Below, piece after piece: positions 59,701 through 64,000 of a DNA stretch of 64,000 nucleotides. This DNA is from Mya arenaria (taxonomy: Eukaryota; Mollusca; Bivalvia; Myida; Myidae): positions 8,511,001 to 8,575,000 of the forward strand of contig NC_069135.1 of assembly GCF_026914265.1 (NCBI RefSeq), in the 5' to 3' direction. The translations under genes were made by a program, and so were the position numbers. A model generated the notes under the pieces. The model was given only the letters and a program-made list of their open reading frames with translations. It did no database searches and had not been told where the DNA came from. Position 1 is the first letter of the stretch; each line of letters opens with the position of its first letter.

Positions 59701-62700
59701 TGTATGTAGTATTGCTGTGCTTTTGTTCAGTATGGTGCGGTATTATGGATTTGTATGTAGTATTGCTGTGCTTTTGTTCAGTATGGTGCAGTATTATGGA
59801 TTTGTATCTAGTATTGCTTCTAGTATTGCTGTGCTTTTGTTCAGTATGGTGTGGTATTATGGATTTGTCTGAAGTATTGCCGTGCTTTTGTTCAGTATGG
59901 TGCGTTATTATGGATTTGTATGTAGTATTGCTGTGCTTTTGTTCAGTATGGTGCGGTATTATGGATTTGTGTGTAGTATTGCTGTGGTTTTGTTCAGTAT
60001 GGTGCGGTATTATGGATTTGTATGTAGTATTGCTGTGCTTTTGTTCAGTATGGTGCGGTATTATGGATTTGTATGTAGTATTGCTGTGCTTTTGTTCAGT
60101 ATGGTGTGGTATTATGGATTTGTATGCTTTTATTCAGTATGGTGTGGTATTATGAATTTGTATGTAGTATTGCTGTGCTTTTGTTCAGTATGGTGTGGTA
60201 TTATGGATTTGTATGTAGTATTGCCGTGCTTTTGTTCAGTATGGTGCGGTATTATGAATTTGTATGTAGTATTGCTGTGCTTTTGTTCAGTATGGTGTGG
60301 TATTATGGATTTGTATGTAGTATTGCTGTGCTTTTGTTCAGTATGGTGCAGTATTATGGATTTGTATCTAGTATTGCTTCTAGTATTGCTGTGCTTTTGT
60401 TCAGTATGGTGTGGTATTATGGATTTGTCTGAAGTATTGCCGTGCTTTTGTTCAGTATGGTGCGTTATTATGGATTTGTATGTAGTATTGCTGTGCTTTT
60501 GTTCAGTATGGTGCGGTATTATGGATTTGTGTGTAGTATTGCTGTGGTTTTGTTCAGTATGGTGCGGTATTATGGATTTGTATGTAGTATTGCTGTGCTT
60601 TTGTTCAGTATGGTGCGGTATTATGGATTTGTATGTAGTATTGCTGTGCTTTTGTTCAGTATGGTGTGGTATTATGGATTTGTATGCTTTTATTCAGTAT
60701 GGTGTGGTATTATGAATTTGTATGTAGTATTGCTGTGCTTTTGTTCAGTATGGTGTGGTATTATGAATTTGTATGTAGTATTGTTGTGCTTTTGTTCAGT
60801 ATGATGCAGTATTATGGATTTGTATGTAGTATTGCTGTGCTTTTGTTCAGTATGGTGCGGTATTATGGATTTGTGTGTAGTATTGCTGTGCTTTTGTTCA
60901 GTATGGTGCGGTATTATGAATTTGTATGTAGTATTGCTGTGCTTTTGTTCAGTATGGTGCGGTATTATGGATTTGTATCTAGTATTGCTTCTAGTATTGC
61001 TGTGCTTTTGTTCAGTATGGTGTGGTATTATGGATGTGTCTGAAGTATTGCCGTGCTTTTGTTCAGTATGGTGCGTTATTATGGATTTGTATGTAGTATT
61101 GCTGTGCTTTTGTTCAGTATGGTGCGGTATTATGGATTTGTGTGTAGTATTGCTGTGGTTTTGTTCAGTATGGTGCGGTATTATGGATTTGTATGTAGTA
61201 TTGCTGTGCTTTTGTTCAGTATGGTGCGGTATTATGGATTTGTATGTAGTATTGCTGTGCTTTTGTTCAGTATGGTGTGATATTATGAATTTGTATGTAG
61301 TATTGCTGTGCTTTTGTTCAGTATGATGCAGTATTATGGATTTGTATGTAGTATTGCTGTGCTTTTGTTCAGTATGGTGCGGTATTATGGATTTGTGTGT
61401 AGTATTGCTGTGCTTTTGTTCAGTATGGTGCGGTATTATGGATTTGTATGTAGTATTGCTGTGCTTTTGTTCAGTATGGTGCGGTATTATGGATTTGTAT
61501 GTAGTATTGCTGTGCTTTTGTTCAGTATGGTGTGGTATTATGGATTTGTATGCTTTTATTCAGTATGGTGTGGTATTATGAATTTGTATGTAGTATTGCT
61601 GTGCTTTTGTTCAGTATGGTGTGATATTATGAATTTGTATGTAGTATTGTTGTGCTTTTGTTCAGTATGATGCAGTATTATGGATTTGTATGTAGTATTG
61701 CTGTGCTTTTGTTCAGTATGGTGCGGTATTATGGATTTGTGTGTAGTATTGCTGTGCTTTTGTTCAGTATGGTGCGGTATTATGGATTTGTATGTAGTAT
61801 TGCTGTGCTTTTGTTCAGTATGGTGCGGTATTATGGATTTGTATGTAGTATTGCTGTGCTTTTGTTCAGTATGGTGCGGTATTATGGATTTGTATGTAGT
61901 ATTGCTGTGCTTTTGTTCAGTATGATGTGGTATTATGGATTTGTATGTAGTATTGCTGTGCTTTTGTTCAGTATGGTGCGGTATTATGGATTTGTATGTA
62001 GTATTGCTGTGCTTTTGTTCAGTATGGTGCGGTATTATGGATTTGTATGTAGTATTGCTGTGCTTTTGTTCAGTATGGTGCAGTATTATGAATTTGTATG
62101 TAGTATTGCTGTGCTTTTGTTCAGTATGGTGCGGTATTATGGATTTGTATGTATTATTGTTGTGCTTTTGTTCAGTATGGTGCGGTATTATGGATTTGTA
62201 TGTAGTATTGGTGTGCTTCTGTTCAGCATGGTGTGGTATTATGGTCTTGGCTGTAGAATTGTTGTTTAATTCACAATACAGTTTTAATATTTGTGTTATG
62301 ACATAAGTTTTCATTTCTAGGTGCTGCTAGAGACTCTGACTGGACAGCTTGCCTACGATGACAGACGAGAGGGCAGCAACGAAGAAAAATACTTGGTTAG
62401 ATGACATTTCATACTTGTTGAAAGATGAAAATGAAACTTAAAATTTAAGTGCATTTGGTTTCCAGTACTTAATGTTTTGCCACTGTACCAACTATCTTTA
62501 AACTGTCTTAATTGTTGCCAGTTCTAGGATTTTAGCCAACTGTTAATTTCTTTGACACATGATGCCTTTTTCATTAAGGTCTTTTTAAAGCTAAACCCCT
62601 GTCTATGTCACAGCATGAGTATGTGCAGAACGCCCTGGAAGAGTCCCCAGATATGGAGCGCCAGAAGCGGTTCCAGGATCGTCGCATGAAGATAAGCTTT

Positions 62701-64000
62701 CCGGCGAGGATGTTTGAGGCATTGTTCACACTCGCCTTACGCTGTATTCAGGAAAAGAAGAAAGACAGACCACTCATGGTTGATGTATGTAGCTTAAGTA
62801 ATTAAGTGCTGGTTTTTTTTTGTTAATAATCAGGACACTGAAAATTTCTATAAAGCTTAAAATGTAAAAAAATGATAAAAAGTAAATACTAAGATTCAAG
62901 AAAAGACCCATCTTTTTAAGTTAAATGTGTTTCTTGAGTCCTTCATTCGAGAAAATGACCTTAAATACAACATTTTTACACTGTTAAAGGTGTGAATTAC
63001 CTAATGTCAACTTCCACTTATAATCTACAGGTTTACAAGGATATAGAGACTTGTGAGGCAATCCAGGGACATGATTACACCAATACTCAAGGTATATTCA
63101 CACAAGTATTAAGTTTACACAATTCTCTATTGGTGCCAAATGGCTGGTAGTGTATCTTATTAAAATTTTAAACAAATGTTTGTTTGAATTTTTAGATCAT
63201 ATTGTTCAAATCAGTTCTATTTATAATAAAAATATCCTCTATGTATAATAGCAATACATATTTGCATAACTTGTTAAATGACATCGTTTCATTTCAGAAT
63301 TAGACACTAGCATCAAAAAAGGCAAGGATGGATGCCAGAGTGGGAAACAGGTTTCCAAGGTCGACCGGTCAATAGCAGTGGACCATATCTCCTTCACAGA
63401 GCCTGGGTCTGTGTGTCTGAAAGCACCTCCACCTAATGCCGCTTCCTCCACCAAGTCCCTGCCCAGCCCCGTGGATATGCTTCCAAAGGGCCAGCCAATC
63501 CCTGAGGCCTTCAAATTGCAGATGGAGATTGACATGAGACAGAAACAGCCCGAATACTGCAACGTAAAGCAGCTGACCAATCAGATGGGAGATTGCATGG
63601 TCAGCGAGGTGGTGCTAAAGTCAGACACCAAGAAACTTGCGGAGATAGAACGGTCAAATAAAGAATTTAAATATAACTTGCCTACCCAGCCCAGCACTGA
63701 AAACAATCAAGAGATTGGAGCTGAATTACAGTGTGGAGTTAGTGAAGGAAAAGATAAAGAAGCTGACCACAATCCTGGTATATATATGAAAGCAAAAGAG
63801 GTTATGATGAGTGACCCAAGAAAGCAAGAGGTCAAACAAGCTGAAAAGCTTGAGTCTCATCATTATGAGAATGTCGACCCCATTGGTAAATCAGGGCAGA
63901 CTTCTGGCAGTATGAAAGAGGTGCAGGAATCAAGCTTTGAGGACAAATCCCAAGGGCTGGTGAGACAAAATGCTACAGAATACTCTTACCATGACAACAG
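48183..64000 (+). CDS. IRAK: IRAK/Pelle-family kinase: death domain plus Ser/Thr kinase (3' partial)
   Basis: Toll/IL-1 receptor pathway kinase, expected to join MyD88 through its death domain in the cytoplasm. Exons: 48183-48300, 52287-52472, 53254-53394, 53743-53918, 54545-54700, 54879-54998, 55158-55334, 55722-55834, 56272-56485, 62321-62395, 62614-62784, 63031-63091 and 63298-64000 on. Phases agree throughout; the intron after 53918 is GC-AG. Residues 10-101 form the death domain (WEHLAACIGYSVRDI, LWDWGTRGGTVRNLYDKL). A Ser/Asn-rich linker follows. The kinase domain (about 265-545) has GQGKYGAVY, the ATP lysine in AIKKL (about 295), HGDIKSSNILL with catalytic Asp (about 393), DLG in place of DFG (about 411-413), and YYAPE. 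The Lys and both Asp residues are kept, so activity is plausible. A long charged tail of more than 250 residues continues past the window. IRAK1-like or IRAK4-like is not decided: the death domain looks like IRAK4, the tail like IRAK1. Confidence 0.92.
48301..52286. other. First intron of the IRAK-like gene
   Basis: About 4 kb with no further coding exon found. At about 48675 'gtggttagcgcacttg' followed by 'ggttcattagttcaac' has a faint tRNA-SINE look. A (GAT)n run lies at 50717-50776. The rest is AT-rich. Confidence 0.5.
50717..50776. repeat. (GAT)n microsatellite
   Basis: About 20 uninterrupted GAT units in intron 1 of the IRAK-like gene. Confidence 0.95.
52741..53168 (+). mobile_element. 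Non-autonomous TIR element, copy 2 (MITE-like)
   Basis: 428 bp with ~40-bp imperfect inverted ends: left TAGGATTTAAGCAAGG with GGGTGCTGCAGAAAAGG, right GCAGCACCCTTTTCATAACC and TTCAGCTAAAACCCTA. It is flanked by a perfect 6-bp direct repeat CTGTAA (52735-52740 and 53169-53174). It is related to the copy at 2179-2539 along its length and lies in the same orientation. It sits in intron 2 of the IRAK-like gene, and there is no transposase. Confidence 0.8.
54020..54110 (+). mobile_element. tRNA-like SINE fragment in an IRAK-like intron
   Basis: 'ccagggtttgattccctgg' contains a B-box-like GGTTTGATTCC and is followed by 'aaagggtgcatgtgagtttgg', similar to the 'ggcacatgtg' core at 37335. A nearby 'gtcaaggtcactgtta' piece (54277-54300) is another repeat remnant. 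No full SINE was delimited. Confidence 0.4.
56990..62240 (+). repeat. 5.2-kb, 51-bp minisatellite in the intron between IRAK-like kinase exons 9 and 10
   Basis: About 100 units of 51 bp, for example 'tgtagtattgctgtgctttt' followed by 'gttcagtatggtgcggtatt' and 'atggatttgta'. Each unit has the acceptor-like text TGCTTTTGTTCAG (or TTTGTTTAG in the first third). Units between 57.1 and 58.5 kb mostly carry 'gtttagtatgg', later ones 'gttcagtatgg'. From 59.1 to 61.6 kb there is a higher-order pattern: the marker 'tgtatctagtattgcttcta' occurs at 59141, 59803, 60363 and 60974, spaced 662, 560 and 611 bp, that is 13, 11 and 12 units minus 1 bp. As 51 is a multiple of 3, long open frames appear in several frames; they are not genes. 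Confidence 0.95.

Noticed and set aside
57278..62314. Many plus- and minus-strand open frames with 17-residue repeats
   Set aside because: 51 bp is a multiple of three, so stop-free units give long frames. All lie inside one intron of the IRAK-like gene.

Overview
This is a eukaryotic nuclear window, most likely from a bivalve mollusc. The genes are split by many GT-AG introns, the sequence is AT-rich, and several interspersed elements are of a kind common in bivalves (runs of 'gaccttgacctt', TIRs reading ATTATGCCCCCC, tRNA-like SINE pieces). There are no bacterial operons and no CRISPR. I rebuilt five genes by following reading phase across splice sites. The two full-length multi-exon genes with solved 5' and 3' ends on the minus strand (COQ2, 439 aa; a PXK/Slob-like pseudokinase, 474 aa) and the SLC37-like transporter (444 aa) all sum to whole codons.

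Layout. (1) 1-1553, plus: last four coding exons of a guanylate cyclase. (2) 15269-3593, minus: COQ2, the 4-hydroxybenzoate polyprenyltransferase of ubiquinone synthesis. It has two alternative versions of one 131-nt exon. (3) 17142-33951, plus: an SLC37/organophosphate-antiporter MFS transporter in 14 coding exons, including an 18-nt microexon. (4) 46274-39329, minus: a membrane-anchored PXK/Slob-like pseudokinase with a proline-rich tail and a WH2 motif. (5) 48183-end, plus: an IRAK/Pelle-type kinase (death domain plus Ser/Thr kinase) that runs off the window. Genes 4 and 5 diverge from a short shared promoter holding a Rel/kB-like site. Genes 2 and 3 are also head to head.

Two things stand out. 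First, COQ2 carries tandem 131-nt exons (9531-9401 and 8647-8517) with identical phase and length but different sequence. They encode the part of the enzyme that reaches the second Asp-rich motif, and one has the Ala-to-Ser change in the YDTxYAHQ segment. This layout matches the coq-2 splice switch that, in nematodes and other rhodoquinone makers, moves the enzyme from ubiquinone to rhodoquinone precursor. Second, many tandem arrays begin exactly at an exon-intron junction and copy the exon end together with its splice site. COQ2 exon 6 has about 41 copies of its 5' splice site, SLC37 exon 2 about 46, exon 3 about 50, exon 9 about 12. SLC37 exon 7 has about four copies of its 3' splice site, and the exon 13 donor is present twice. 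A 5.2-kb, 51-bp array in the IRAK-like gene carries about 100 acceptor-like sites. I know of no description of this pattern.

The rest is intron and intergenic sequence rich in non-autonomous transposons. These include a pair of related 0.36-0.43 kb TIR elements, a pogo-like MITE, nested TIR elements, a decayed endonuclease ORF, and a 3.3-kb element carrying eight perfect palindromic AGGTCA-nnn-TGACCT sites.
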